NCBI RefSeq assembly: GCF_037975245.1
Contig: NC_092564.1
Location: forward strand, 27,388,984-27,452,983
DNA length: 64,000 bases
Reading direction: 5' to 3'
Origin: Apostichopus japonicus
Lineage: Eukaryota > Echinodermata > Holothuroidea > Aspidochirotida > Stichopodidae
Shown here: piece by piece, positions 11,595-23,419 of the stretch
How the letters are laid out: every line of letters begins with the position of its first letter
How positions within the stretch are numbered: position 1 is the first letter of the stretch
Translations under genes and position numbers: made by a program
The notes under the pieces: generated by a model
Databases searched by the model: none
What the model was told of the DNA's origin: nothing
Seen by the model: only the letters and a program-made list of their open reading frames with translations

Positions 11595-14500
11595 GGTGAC
11601 GACGCAGTCTTTGCTTACGCTTCCTCAAAATATCCAGACAGTAAAACTAATGGTGGAGAAAAATACTAGAGGCACCTGTCACAGAAAGGAGAAGAAGAAG
11701 AAGAAAAAGTGTAGATTTGGTTTTTGAATGAGTTAGAATGAAAACTTTTAAGCACTTTTTGTAACAGGCCTCAAATGCAACACTACAGTAAGAACTGTAG
11801 AGAATTTTTTTTTCCGTTCAGTCTAGGTTTAAGTAGCATATATCATCATACTGTGCTACAGTCAAAGTTTCTAGAACTTCCTTCAGCGACTAAGTATCAG
11901 ACAGTCTTCTTTTTTTATAAATTGTGTCAAACACAATAGAGGACATTGTACATTGATATTAAGTCTGACATGAGTTTACTATTCTCAAAACCTTTCTTCT
12001 TGGAATGGGTCCAACCTGCTGCTAAAAACCCTAACTGTAACCTTCAGTTACAGGCTCCTCCCATTTAATAATTGTCATGTACTTCAGACATAACACATAT
12101 ATGCTTAACCAGCACCTTTTCCATGTTTTCATGTTTTTTATCTTTCAGACAAGCATATGCTACACTGTAACTGTCACTGATCTATGTACAGTAGGTACTG
12201 TACATATATACAAGCTGACTTCACTCAAACCTCAACTATGCAAAACATCAGCATCAAAGTAGAGGTGAAATTCCTACAGATTACTATATTACTACAGTAC
12301 AGTACAGTATGAAAACAAACATGTTCTGTTATGCTCAGCATACAGTGATTTATGGCAATATGGTTCATACTGTCTGTCAACATATACAGCACATCACACA
12401 AATGCAAAACCTATGTTTGACTGACTGAATGGTGGAAACCAATCAAATATGGACATATATGTATTTATGCAGCATACTGTACCATTTTGTTCAACATGAA
12501 ATGTTGGTAGCCTATGGCAGGTACAGTAGTGTAGCAGTGTAAGTCAAGGTGGAGTAAACATGCTAGAATGAATATACAGTATACTGTACATGGTACATGT
12601 ATATATCTATATAAATTTACATTATTTAACTTAATGTTGTAAATGTGTTTCATGTTAAGTAAGGGCATATAACTTCTATTGATAGTGTAAATGTTAAAGT
12701 ATGCACAAACAACGCGTCGAAATTTAACCCTAGTAGTAAGTCACAAATGCAAAAAATATCATTACTTAGTAGTACCGTAGCCTCTGTAGACCTCTTGGTG
12801 TGTCAATTCCTGACCAATGAGGTAAGCACTAGCGCCCACTGTTTCCAACCATGGGTGGGAAAGGTGACTGCCATTGAATCACCACAACCAGCAATAACCA
12901 CATATTGTATTGCTTTACTTTTCATCATTCTGTGAACTGTGTGTCAATAACATGACCTGAGCCTCAGGCCAAAAACCTGAAATCAGTTTTGTGTATAGGC
13001 CTTTTGTCACTCTTTCCACATTCCAATGGTAACTGAAAGATGAAAATGCACACACAGGAGACCTGTGTAAAAATACTGAACAAAAAATTATCTTTTTTCA
13101 GTGTCAATTCCAAACAATAGCAAAGAAGCATTATTATCAAAGGAGAGTCTAGAGGGTCTTGCAGAATTTTTTTCTGAATCCACCTAGAAATTACAGCACA
13201 CAAAACAAACATGGTTATTTAGGAATATTATAAGCATTACCATAACTACAGTATGTTCAACCAGGGAACACTCTTTGCAGTTAAATTACACAAAATATTT
13301 TGAAGGGTGATGGCTTCTACTGTAGTACCAATATACTCTAATTCAAACAAATGGTGAACTGTGGGGATTGTAAAACTGTACACTCCTGACCTACAATACT
13401 AGTACATAGTACCATACTGTGTATATCAAACTGTAAACTTAGCTAGCGTATCAACTAAACTATGCAAAGTATTTACCGACTCCATGTTTTCTTTAGTCTA
13501 CCCGACTACAGATTAAACTTCTTTGTCAAACTACAGAATGGATGTAAAATAAACAAGCAAGGCCCAACCCATTTGTAAATACAATTACTGGATCAATCCC
13601 AACCACAAACCAATCATTCAGAGTGGTCTGTGTTAACTGTGTACATATCTTAATTTCAAGTCCAATGCTTGTAATTTCAGTTTTACTAGTTTGTACATAT
13701 GCAACAATTCAACACATAAAATTTGTCGGTCACAAAATTTTGCAGCATGTGATAAAGCCGACCAACAGATTAATTGAAATCACCAAATCACACCCACCCT
13801 AGAGCAACCAAATGAATCTCTTTGAATTTTACAGTATTTAGATTCCTTCCCCTTCTCTAAAATAACAACTTCAATTCAATTATGTGGACATGAATGTTAC
13901 GTGTCCTGGTCAGAATCAGGCACAGTTGTACACCAAATGCAGGTTTTAAGTGTGCAAAACATTGCTGTACGCTGCATTGCGGAGTATATATACATCATAT
14001 TGCATACACTTAATGACCTGAACAACAGTAAACCAACTAAAACCATATAACCTACTGTACTGTAGGAGACTTACTGTACACTGTATACAGGGGTTGTATA
14101 AACTATTGTCCTACTGTAGCCTTTGAACTATTTGTCCAATGTATGATTGGAAATTAAATGACACAATCAAACTCTCATGCCCCACGAGTCTAACAGTGTT
14201 TTGACGAACTATAACATCTAATTAATAAAGCCATTCAACTAATCACCGACGAATAAAACAAAGCACAAACACCTGGGAGTAACAGAAAATTAAAGAACTT
14301 CTCCCTTTATCCATACAATATCAGATATTTGGAGGGAATATATGTCTATTCAAACTCCCTACATCCGTTAAAACTCCATGAATAACTCTACACAACTTAC
14401 TTGCAATATGAGCTATGATGTACAAATAAGGCAACTGTCCTGTGGTGTGACTACGGGAGTCGGAATGAGAATCGATGACACAAGACTAATTTAAGAGTAG

Positions 14501-16746
14501 CCCCAGTGAAGTTTTTCCTGGTATGTAAGGTATTCCTAGGAGCACAGGAGATGCGAGGGAACTAATCGTGAGCAAGCACTAATCCACACAATGATTCACA
14601 GTCAATTCAAATCCACACAGTAGCAACGAGAAGATTTGTAAATCCATCAGTTTTTTTTTTTGTGTTTTTTTTCTGACCTCTCCCAATCCTATCCAACATT
14701 TTGCTCTGTTTTGCTCCTCTTTTAACCCTTGTTCTTTTTCTTCTAAATAAATTCACCAGAAAATTTGGTGTCAGAGAGAACTGCTTTTAAGATTGGAAAC
14801 AAACTTTAATTTCATTAACAAAATTTTATGAAATTTTATCACCTACTTTTTCTTAGGTTTTACACAGTTTACTATCAATATTATTATTTTTTTTCTCCTC
14901 TCTGTGTTTAAACTTTCAAGACACAACCCTTCCTCCTCCTGGCCTTGAAATAAAAAAAAAATGTCCTTTAAGTAAATTTTACAGTAGAGTACGCAGGAGT
15001 TGATTATCACATTGAAGGCTGTTAATATCATTAAGGAACAAATTGAAGATGCCCACATTATCCCTTTTCACAGCTTTGTGCCTTGTAGGTGAGAATTGTT
15101 GGCAATGGCTTCATCGAGACCAAACGGAGGGAATTAAGATATATATGATATCATATTTACAGTGCAAATACCTAGGGACTTCAGCCACTGATGTATAGTA
15201 CACAGAGTGTGATTAAGTCAAGGATGAATCATACAGGAGATGTAAGGCAATGTCAGCAGAGGACAAAACCCTGAAGACCGACTGAAAACAGAGCCGTTTT
15301 GAGACAGTAGTACAGTAGTCTACAACATACTACACATGACCATTAATGTTGACACTTCTACATAACATTTACACATTGGTGACCACAGAGCCAGACAACA
15401 TTTGAATGTAAGGTTTTTCTTTCATGGAAACCTCAAGTGAGATGAACAAGGCATCTTTTTAATATACTTTCTCATTAAAAAAAAAAATAAACTTTCAAGG
15501 TGAAGCTGCCTCACCTCAGGATGTTGTTATCATTAGGAGATAGCTTCATATATACTTTACATGTTTGCAGTAATGTTACTAGAGAAAACAAGTTTGCGTG
15601 CAGATCGAACACCAATTGCGTTTATTTATTGTATGAGCTATTTTTACTAAATGTGTAGTTGTAAATTTGCGATCGTATCGCTGCATATACTCTGAAAATA
15701 CTCTACGCAATATATAAGGCAGGTGCCATCCAGTGCCCTAGCTTCTCTGTTTACAGGGTCAGCCCGCCCCACCCCTCTTCTTGACCACCCTGCCCCTATT
15801 TCAACCGACTTTCACCGCCCTGCAACTTTCAACCGCCTTATACTTCCCTACTTACCAACTAAGTAGTAGCTCCATGCTTTGACCTTGCAGGGATTTCACC
15901 AACGACCTACTCTTCAAAAATCCCTGTACCTACAGTGTGCAGATCTCGCTAAATTCCACACAGTTCATTAATGAATGTATATATATGTAGGAGTGTTCAA
16001 ACTTCGGAGTTTCAACTGCACAGTGCACATGCGCAAATCCTGAAAGCCTGTGATAAAACGATCATATCGCCGTCTCAAGTGTATCTTGGAAGAATCATTT
16101 CTTGCATTTATGTTAGCGGTCGTCCTGGTCTAAAAATCGTAAGAATGCTGAGCTAGGTTTGTGTATTTTCCAACATGTAACATGATTGCTTGTTGTCATA
16201 CATTGTCATACATACCTCATTACCTATGTGACAACAAGGCTTAAGGTTTACATATATTTGAGTGCACACATACGATAGCCTATACTGCAAACTTCACTAT
16301 GTCTACACATGGAAAATAATGTTACAACTAGTTACACTTAAACCAACATACTTTGAGCACTGAAGGTGCAAGAGTGTTTGCAGACAAGACACTATTAGCC
16401 AATCAAATCACAGGAAATTTTGAAACCATCATTGGCTAATTTTAGCATGAAAATCTGTGTAATTAATAGCTATGTTAGCTTTGCACCGAAGCAACGTGCA
16501 TTTGATCGTTATGATTTTATTTCTTTTCAAACAATCATCAAACAATCAAGATTTTGCGTCCCTGGCTAAAACACTGAATCCTGGACGCAGAAACCTGCAT
16601 TCGTAACAATGCTGTGTTTGTGTCTGGTTGTTGCCTTGAGCAGCCTGACGTCTAGAAGTGCAACATAAATTTTATTTAAAAATGCTGCATAGATCTGTAT
16701 GACCGTATATATGTATATGGTACCCCAGATGAACTCAACCCTGTAG
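11595..16746. other. Talin 5' intron or upstream DNA, no gene recognised
   Basis: Apart from about 29 bp of talin leader (11595-11623), nothing coding is visible. The stretch is rich in self-complementary CTGTACAG / TACTGTAC words (for example near 12296, 12573 and 14055). If the proposed first exon near 22.9 kb is right, this is the first intron of talin. Confidence 0.4.
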
Positions 16747-16848
16747 ATCTATATTGTAATGAACAACATTGACAACTTGCCAACAAACAATCGATTCCTA
16801 TGGTATAGTATATATGTACCTCAACAAGTAATATCATATGGCAAACTT
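16747..16848. repeat. Inverted partial copy of the 208-bp unit (left palindrome arm)
   Basis: This stretch is the reverse complement of the first ~100 bp of the adjacent tandem unit. It meets it with no spacer at the CTTAAG centred on 16848/16849, giving a palindrome of roughly 190 bp. A few mismatches and a short deletion at the outer end separate the arms. Confidence 0.9.
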
Positions 16849-17889
16849 AAGTTTGCCATATGATATTACTTGTTGAGGTACTTATATACTATATGGTAGG
16901 AACCGATAGTTTGTTGGCAAGTTGTCATTGTTCATTACAATAGCTACAATATAGGACGAGGGATAAGATAAAGGGGGTGTGGGGGTGGGGTGGGGGGGAC
17001 TGATGCTATACTTTCTCTCTGAGATTACTGTTATACCTCTGGGGATGTTATGAGTTAAGTTTGCCATATGATATTACTTGTTGAGGTACTTATATACTAT
17101 ATGGTAGGAACCGATAGTTTGTTGGCAAGTTGTCATTGTTCATTACAATAGCTACAATATAGGACGAGGGATAAGATAAAGGGGGTGTGGGGGTGGGGTG
17201 GGGGGGACTGATGCTATACTTTCTCTCTGAGATTACTGTTATACCTCTGGGGATGTTATGAGTTAAGTTTGCCATATGATATTACTTGTTGAGGTACTTA
17301 TATACTATATGATAGGAACCGATAGTTTGTTGGCAAGTTGTCATTGTTCATTACAATAGCTACAATATAGGACGAGGGATAAGATAAAGGGGGTGTGGGG
17401 GTGGGGTGGGGGGGACTGATGCTATACTTTCTCTCTGAGATTACTGTTATACCTCTGGGGATGTTATGAGTTAAGTTTGCCATATGATATTACTTGTTGA
17501 GGTACTTATATACTATATGGTAGGAACCGATAGTTTGTTGGCAAGTTGTCATTGTTCATTACAATAGCTACAATATAGGACGAGGGATAAGATAAAGGGG
17601 GTGTGGGGGTGGGGTGGGGGGGGACTGATGCTATACTTTCTCTCTGAGATTACTGTTATACCTCTGGGGATGTTATGAGTTAAGTTTGCCATATGATATT
17701 ACTTGTTGAGGTACTTATATACTATATGGTAGGAACCGATAGTTTGTTGGCAAGTTGTCATTGTTCATTACAATAGCTACAATATAGGACGAGGGATAAG
17801 ATAAAGGGGGTGTGGGGGTGGGGTGGGTAAGGGACTGATGCTATACTTTCTCTCTGAGATTACTGTTATACCTCTGGGGATGTTATGAG
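16847..17889 (+). repeat. Tandem array, five copies of a 208-210 bp unit
   Basis: Units start at TTAAGTTTGCCATATGATAT: 16847, 17055, 17263, 17471 and 17680. Each contains ACTTGTTGAGGTACTTATAT, GTTTGTTGGCAAGTTGTCAT, a GAGGGATAAGATAAAGGGGG box, a G-rich GTGTGGGGGTGGGGTGGGGG run, then CTCTGAGATTACTGTTATAC. Copies differ at only a few bases, mostly in the G run, so the array is young or homogenised. The 61-codon minus-strand frames repeated in it are a by-product of the unit. Confidence 0.97.
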
Positions 17890-17892
17890 TTA

Positions 17893-17920
17893 AACCCCCC
17901 CCCCTTTATCTTATCCCTCT
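17893..17920 (-). repeat. Inverted fragment of the 208-bp unit at the right edge
   Basis: Reads as a C run followed by CTTTATCTTATCCCTC, the reverse complement of the unit's GAGGGATAAGATAAAG plus G run. The array therefore ends, as it begins, against an inverted piece of itself. Confidence 0.8.
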
Positions 17921-20900
17921 GCCTGTACCTCTCACATCACAAACCACAACAAAATCATCTAGGTAATTGGAAGTGGCTTTTTGTATTCAGTACACATTTC
18001 AATAAACCTACAGTAGCTAGCATGTATTACTCGGAGTAAGATTGCATTAAAGTCAAACTAAGTCAATTCACATCCCTCTTGACATTTTAAAAAATTGTAA
18101 AAGGTTAAAGAGGAAGTTATATTAATGAATTTTAATTGACTATCGACAGTTAATTGCCAGACGTTTCTAGTACCGGTACTAATCCAATCACAATAGTGAA
18201 GAGTAAAACTTGAACATATATCCAATCTAGTTTCATCATTTGAATGAAACCTTGACGCGACGAGCTACAGTAATCAGTTTATCGCATCTTAAAATTTGAT
18301 CAAAATCAGTTCCAACAAGAGCTCTGCTTGAAGTTTGAATACTCCATCTCAATACCGAAATTCTTCCCCCTCTCCCTCATTGGATGCTAAATTTAAACAT
18401 CAACAGTCATTCATTACTTACCACACACAGTGCAATGTACTGAACACTGTGTTGTACTGTACACAATGCTGCGATATACTATTAAAGAACTCTCCTATGG
18501 CTAATATCAACTATCACACCTATCCATGATGCTGGCAGTACCAAAGTGTCAGTCTAAATTTGATATCCTATTTGCAGGTATGTGTAGACTATCATCTTCC
18601 AGTGTTACAGTACCTCTATATTATCTTCATTCATGCCAGTTTTTAACGACACTACAAAAGTCAGTCAGTGACTCGACCTTCTACCATTATAATTTACTAA
18701 TACAGTATCAGATTATCAAAATTCAGTTCAATTTCTATTCTAAACTTTGTTAACGTACAGACAAGACAATGCTCATTTGCTTTAAAAGTAATTAGTTTAT
18801 TTGTAAACTATTGAATTTGGATAATTCACTAATCCGATTCCCTACACAGATGAAATCCTTTCAAAGCAGATTACTCTCTCTTTGACTACAGCGCACATTA
18901 AACTGTTGACAGGATACCACGCTAAAATTAGCTTGACCAGTCCAAAAAAAAACCTTTAAATAGTTGATTTGTTTTCACATGTAATTAATAATCAATTAAA
19001 AATGTATTTGGACCAAAGTATCCAATCAATACCTGCTAATTAAGTTCATGTAATGATTTGGTGAAAACTTCTCAGCCAGGTTTCTTACTCTCTGCAATTG
19101 TTATTTAATTTTGACACACACTTAACAGGTTTGGTGAAATCACAAAACATTACACTGTTATTCAAATTAAACATCATTTGGTTACATGTAGAACTAGAAG
19201 AGGGACTGACACGGATACAGACTCAACTTTGAAGATACATTTACTTTTCCATTTACTAGTTTCTCCCTAAAGGGTGCCAAGCTAATAAAAGTGGGCAGTA
19301 AGGTTATGAGATTATCTTGGGGTGGGGTGGGGGGGGGGGGGGGGGGTAATGAGACGAGGTGCAGAGAGGTTAATGGGATGACAGGAAGTCTGGATTCCAT
19401 TCCAGGATACAACTGCATAGCCTGCTTGTGCCACTGCATATCATGTTCCATACTACTCAGCCATACAGCAACGGTCAGTTGACTGATGTAAGATTCTTCA
19501 AGCATATTTATTGCCTTAGTCAACAAGGTTACTTTAAGCCCTGGCAAGAACCATAATGGATTGTATGGACTATGGTAGGTTACACTTTCAATATGAGGTG
19601 GTATGTTGTTGGCTATTTCATTGCTTACGAATGTATTTAAATATAGAATTAAGTGAAAATAAATCCTTAAGTTACTTACAATGTAAATTGCCAAAATGTA
19701 AAATGCCAAAACCTTGCCAGAGTACATGTATACACAGTTAGTGTCTTTTCAATTTCAATTTTCTAATTCAATTCCAATTGTTTATATCTTCGTATTTCAA
19801 CCTAAATCTGTCCACACTTCACCGAATATGTCCATTAAAATCTCAAAACGAAACTACCAGATTCAAACTGTTATTGATGTTAACGAGAAAGACTCTGTGA
19901 ACAAACATTAGATAACAAAGAATAGACCCAGAAGGTCCAGGACTCACCAGAGTGCCCAGACCCTCACAACAATGGCAAGGTTCCTACAGTAGGCTTCAAG
20001 CATTACTGTGCATAATGATTCGTTCCTGTCTGGTACACCCTACTGTACCCTCTGTTGGTAAAACCTACCGTATACTTGAATTACAAGTTCCAAGTAGTTT
20101 ACAGTTCACCACTATATATGAAATCAAGCAGTTGACACTGTCACACTACAGTACAGCAATGGGTAGAGTACAGTATGTGATTGTAATTCAGGAAACTAAC
20201 TGTTTCCTGTTTGCCTGAGATAGCCACCACCGCATCTCTTTACGGAAGGAATTTTACAGTGTTTTAAATTTATGGGATACATGGAGGCAACCTACTGTAT
20301 CTATACAGTCTGAGCGGAATGTATTAACATGTCATTTGCACACCGCTCATCCCCATGACCAATCAGAGAACACATGAGATATAGACATTTCAATGACAAG
20401 ATATCGATCTGTCATTTTTGTAACCACAATCTATTTACTTCACATATGTATACTTAGGAACCAGATCATTTCTTACCATTTCAACTTGACATAAACTAAG
20501 CAAGGTGATTGTACAGTACTTGAAACTTTTGACAGTTGTTTCTGTGTTCAAGGTTACGTACTACATAAAAGAGAGCACTTGATATAATTTTGCTAGCATG
20601 GACTACTTTCTATCCTTCGGTCCCATATTAATGAGCAGGAATTCATGGATCCAAACATGTCAACGTTAATGTCCACAACATAGTCTTCAATAAATGCAAC
20701 ATGAAGAGTTCTCTAGAGTTTCGTTTAAAGCTATCAGCCAGTCCCGTTCTTAACACCGCGAGAGTGATTAAGTTGTCTGGAGCATTTTCTTCATGACATG
20801 GATGGTACTCAACCTTATGCAATGTGCCAAATATGAGGAGCTTTGAAAGAGTTTTGCTGCCCCTGACATTTAGGAATGAATATATGTATGCAGATTCTCA

Positions 20901-22488
20901 CTTTTTAACACTTACAGTAGCTTGAATACAGACAACCACTGCTTTGTCAAATTTATATCTTGAATGCGTAAAAGATCAGCTTCATCTAGGGATATACTGT
21001 ACCGTAACTGAAGAAGAAGTAGTAGTAAATTCTTGGCAAGAAGAATTTTTTTCAAACTAAACATGAGTTGCAACCCCCCCCCCCACTCCCCCATGCACCC
21101 GAGTTATGATTTTGACACAAGGCAGTCTTACAGTGGGGTCAGCTTATGGTCTCATCTACACTCATTTGCATAGGTAACATACTGTACATGATGTACGTAC
21201 CTTCTTGAAACATTTACAAAGGTTAATTGGGAGAGAGTGGGCTTGCTGTACACTGGTAACAACAGTGAATATTAACTTCAGTGATAAAATACCTGCCAGG
21301 CAGAACCAAATATCTTATTATTATTATTAGTCAAATGCTTCAAAGAAGACCATAAGATGAACTTACTTCATGTCAATCTTAAACGCATTAGTAAATGTGA
21401 ACCAACATATTGTAGGCCTAAAACCAGTTTGACAATCTGCACTGATGAGGCACTTAGCAAGACCAATACCAAGATGGGTGCATGGGGCTCCTTATGACTA
21501 TATTTGGGCTACCTAACTTCATGGCCACAAAGCCAGTTGGGTTAGCAACATTCAAAATTGGCAACTTTCTTCACCGCCTAGTCAACTAAATTCATGGTAT
21601 AAAATATGATCTAGTGCTTGTTGTACAAGTGTACACAGGACAATTTCAACTGAAAAAAGTTGGTAATTATTATTAAGGTTAGATTTCATCCAACATGGTT
21701 ACATACAGGCACAAGCACTTTAAGCATTGTAATCGGGTCTGAGTGTTTGTGTCTTCAGTTTTTTTTCTCTCTCTATAGGGTCCTTGATGGGGACTTAAGT
21801 GTCCCTCCTGATCCTTTTTTCTACTAAACTACAGGAATGCTGTACTCAAAAGCCATAGAATTTTTTTGGCCAGTGACGGCAGACCATCATGCATAAAGTT
21901 CTCATTTGACTACTCAAAAGTGTATATTACATGCCAACCTTACACATCACTAGTAGGACACCTGTGTCAAATCGTACAGGGTACAGGTAGGACCTTTGCA
22001 ATGCCATCTGCGAATTAATCAAGTCACACATGCGAAGTCAGCAGCACCATTAGCAAAACTCGAAGGACTGCACGTCAACAGCCACATCAGGGGCGATTTG
22101 TGCAGTACCACACCAAGACCAAGTCTATGCATGCAAGTTCTGCAACACAGCCTTCTTTTTTTTTTATTTGCCTTGATGCCTAAGTATTGACTAGCATGTT
22201 TCCAAATAAATTGCTAGCACACGGTTTCATGCATATCAATTTGGTGGGGAAAATGATAATTCATTTCAAAAATTAAGGATGCTACTGCAAAATAATGCAC
22301 TGGCTTCTAAAATTCTATCCACATGAAATGTCAGAAATGTTTTGTGATGTAGGCCTAGTAACTATTAATTATGCCAACAAGGCCTTAACATTTATGCACT
22401 TATAGTTATACTTTTAATAGCAAGGCCGTCTGGAAGCACATTACGATAGTGTAGTTTGTTTCTAGTAGTAGTGTATTACCATTAGTAT
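17921..22488. other. Talin 5' intron or upstream DNA, no gene recognised
   Basis: No exon could be supported. Contains a poly-G run at 19328-19346, scattered CTGTACAG-type words (near 18447, 20147 and 21178), and AT-rich sequence. The 177-codon minus-strand frame at 19194-19727 is low-complexity and matches nothing I know. Confidence 0.4.
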
Positions 22489-22760
22489 TAGCATTACTAT
22501 TAGGCACAGGCTTTAGGGTAGGCCTAGGGTAGCCTACGGAAGATTCAACAATGTTTACAAATTTGTTATCAGGCTACTAATATATCAGGACAAAAAGCCT
22601 TACAGGCTGCTTCTTTTGCAAAAATTGTCCAACACTGATATGCCTCGACACTTATTGTTAACTTTGATGAAGCCTCACACACAGTATTATTAGTACAACT
22701 AGAAGTCGGACGGTAGGCCTAGGACTGGAGGCCTAACGTTAGGCCCTAGCCTAAGCAGAC
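22489..22760. other. GGCCTA/TAGGC-rich cluster
   Basis: Dense overlapping TAGGCCTA-like words: GGGTAGGCCTAGGGTAGCCT, GGTAGGCCTAGGACTGGAGG, GGCCTAACGTTAGGCCCTAG. Similar clusters lie just upstream of the XYLB start (41585-41790) and upstream of carrier exon 2 (63055-63690). Function is unknown; it may be a young short repeat. Confidence 0.6.
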
Positions 22761-22891
22761 TATGAATTAATAACATAACTTAACAGTTACTTTTAAGCCA
22801 TCCGTTGAGTTCATCATAAGATCCATTTTAAGACACCCGAGTAATATATCATGATTACAACTTAGAAATTGCCATTCACAATGAAACTTAC

Positions 22892-23100
22892 CCGAGAAAT
22901 CCCATTAAAATCACAACGCGGAAGATATCCTTTCAACTGGCAAAAGCAATAGTAGTTAGTACATAACTATATGTACCGTATATGTACCACTGGTTGGGGA
23001 AATATGACAGCAATTAACGATACCCTTCATCATAGCTCTGCACCGGACTACGTGTGGGTTGGGTTAAAACATAGGCCGTCTGATTCCAACCACTCACAAG
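22892..23100 (-). other. Candidate noncoding first exon of talin
   Basis: On the minus strand GGGATTTCTCGG is followed by a strong donor, gtaagttt, at 22891/22890. The stretch above it contains more CG dinucleotides than its surroundings. A leader exon is needed because talin coding exon 1 has an acceptor 29 bp before its ATG. The upper edge is arbitrary. This is inference from splice signals and composition only. Confidence 0.3.
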
Positions 23101-23250
23101 AAAGAAATCAAAATGAAACATAAACAGCAGAAAAAGTAGGGTAGATACTATTTGATTTTTATTTTGAATTTATGTTTACTAAATTTTATTTCAGTTTAAA
23201 TAAGCATAATATTCCCTTTTTCGCTAAACGTTGGAAAATACCAATTGTTG

Positions 23251-23258
23251 TGACGTCA
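23251..23258. promoter_or_regulatory. Palindromic CRE-like site (TGACGTCA)
   Basis: A perfect 8-bp cAMP-response-element palindrome, about 360 bp upstream (minus-strand sense) of the candidate talin leader exon donor. CREs are typical of animal promoters, but one site can occur by chance in a window this size. Confidence 0.3.
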
Positions 23259-23419
23259 CATCAACTTTTCCGTATACAGCGACTAATATTTGTTTACATT
23301 TTTACTTCTTTTACTCTATCTTCTACAATAAAAGTCCAAACGGCAAGAAATGAGTCGAAGTTTCGGAGATCTATACCAGTTATTATCGGACAACTCTTCT
23401 GTCCCCAAATTTCCACAAA

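Noticed and set aside
16882-17483. Repeated 61-codon minus-strand reading frames beginning MANLTHNIPRG
   Set aside because: They recur only because the 208-bp unit repeats, cross a G/C run, and have no recognisable domain or splice context.
19194-19727. 177-codon minus-strand reading frame
   Set aside because: Low-complexity composition with a proline run from the poly-G tract, no known motif, and not part of any neighbouring exon structure.
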